A stretch of 5,751 nucleotides of DNA from Bacillota bacterium (GTDB lineage Bacteria; Bacillota_I; Bacilli_A; Izemoplasmatales; UBA1188): assembly GCA_023410715.1 (NCBI GenBank), contig JAEYPN010000009.1, positions 1 to 5,751 on the forward strand, read 5' to 3'. Below are positions 5,624 through 5,751 of the stretch, piece by piece. Made by a program: the position numbers and the translations under genes. Numbering within the stretch: position 1 is the stretch's first letter; the number at the start of each line of letters is the position of its first letter. The notes beneath the pieces are model-generated. The model saw nothing but the letters and a program-made list of their open reading frames with translations, did not search any database and had not been told where the DNA came from.

Positions 5624-5751
5624 TGTTGGACCTAGGTCAAGTTTTTAGACACAAAATGTTAGACTTTTTATTGAAAGCTTAGAAGGTAATTTTTATATGT
5701 TTGATTAGGGGTTCTATAATTTAACGAACCATGAATCCTTTTATTATGATA
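5624..5751 (-). mobile_element. IS3-family insertion sequence, 3' end, partial
   Basis: The terminal 27 codons of an IS3-type orfB are followed, 40-45 bases downstream on the minus strand, by a sequence typical of IS3 ends (plus strand TGGACCTAGGTCAAGTTTTT, then AGACACAAAATG). The exact boundary could be the TG at 5624 or the TG at 5627. It contains the 8-base palindrome ACCTAGGT at 5630-5637. The rest of the element lies beyond the right edge. It is oriented so that its transposase reads toward the operon, and the boundary lies only about 65 bases upstream of the candidate -35 box. Confidence 0.8.
5668..5751 (-). CDS. IS3-family transposase orfB, C-terminal fragment (runs off window)
   Basis: The last 27 residues and TAA of an rve-type (DDE integrase core) transposase are present, reading in from the right edge. 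The segment HNKRIHGSLNYRTPNQTY is the conserved C-terminal signature of IS3-family orfB proteins (YNxxRxHxSLxYxTPxxxY), which follows the catalytic glutamate. The catalytic residues and orfA are outside the window, so whether the element is intact cannot be judged. No lesion is visible in the part seen. Confidence 0.9.
   Translation of the reverse strand, partial: YHNKRIHGSLNYRTPNQTYKNYLLSFQ

Noticed and set aside
1..5751. CRISPR array, tRNA, rRNA or riboswitch
   Set aside because: No regularly spaced repeats, no cloverleaf-like tRNA pattern, no rRNA sequence and no long structured leader were seen on either strand.
1183..5751. Composite transposon formed by the two flanking insertion sequences
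   Set aside because: The two elements belong to different families (IS256 and IS3) and would not recognise each other's ends, so they cannot mobilise the cassette together in the classic way.

Overview
The window is very A+T-rich (about three-quarters A/T by eye). Every recognisable gene lies on the minus strand. Strong AGGAGG-type ribosome binding sites, tryptophan encoded by TGG, and IS256- and IS3-family insertion sequences point to a low-GC Gram-positive bacterium (Bacillota or an Acholeplasma/Haloplasma-like relative using the standard bacterial code). I cannot name a genus from this sequence.

Layout, left to right. Bases 1 to about 854 are the promoter-proximal end of an IS256-family element. 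Its transposase gene is decayed: the N-terminus is missing, there is an apparent internal deletion, and a one-base frameshift is present. Bases 855-1182 hold no confident gene, only a weak 79-codon frame that may be a protein fragment. Bases 1183-5510 hold five collinear genes that read leftwards. In transcription order they are: a secreted 244-residue beta-rich protein (4776-5510) with a clear signal peptide but no normal start codon; a membrane-anchored extracellular protein of unknown family (3904-4725); a small HlyD/MacA-like adaptor (3072-3887); a MacB/FtsX-type permease (1845-3029); and its ABC ATPase (1183-1836). Gaps of 8 to 50 bases between genes indicate one operon. Bases 5523-5623 form a short leader with a plausible promoter and an inverted repeat. 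From about 5624 to the right edge is the 3' end of an IS3-family element, including the last 27 codons of its orfB transposase.

The adaptor, permease and ATPase form a MacAB-like three-component transporter. In Gram-positive bacteria such modules (for example the AS-48EFGH accessory transporter of the circular bacteriocin AS-48) commonly protect against, or help release, membrane-active peptides. The secreted first gene has a Sec-type signal, no cysteine, a Ser/Thr-rich alternating stretch resembling membrane-inserting beta-hairpins, and a Trp/Tyr-rich C-terminus. My working inference is therefore a cassette made of a secreted, possibly membrane-active protein, an anchored accessory protein and a MacAB-like pump, bordered by insertion sequences. 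The toxin role is a hypothesis. The transporter assignment is firm. The missing start codon raises the possibility that the secreted gene is now silent.
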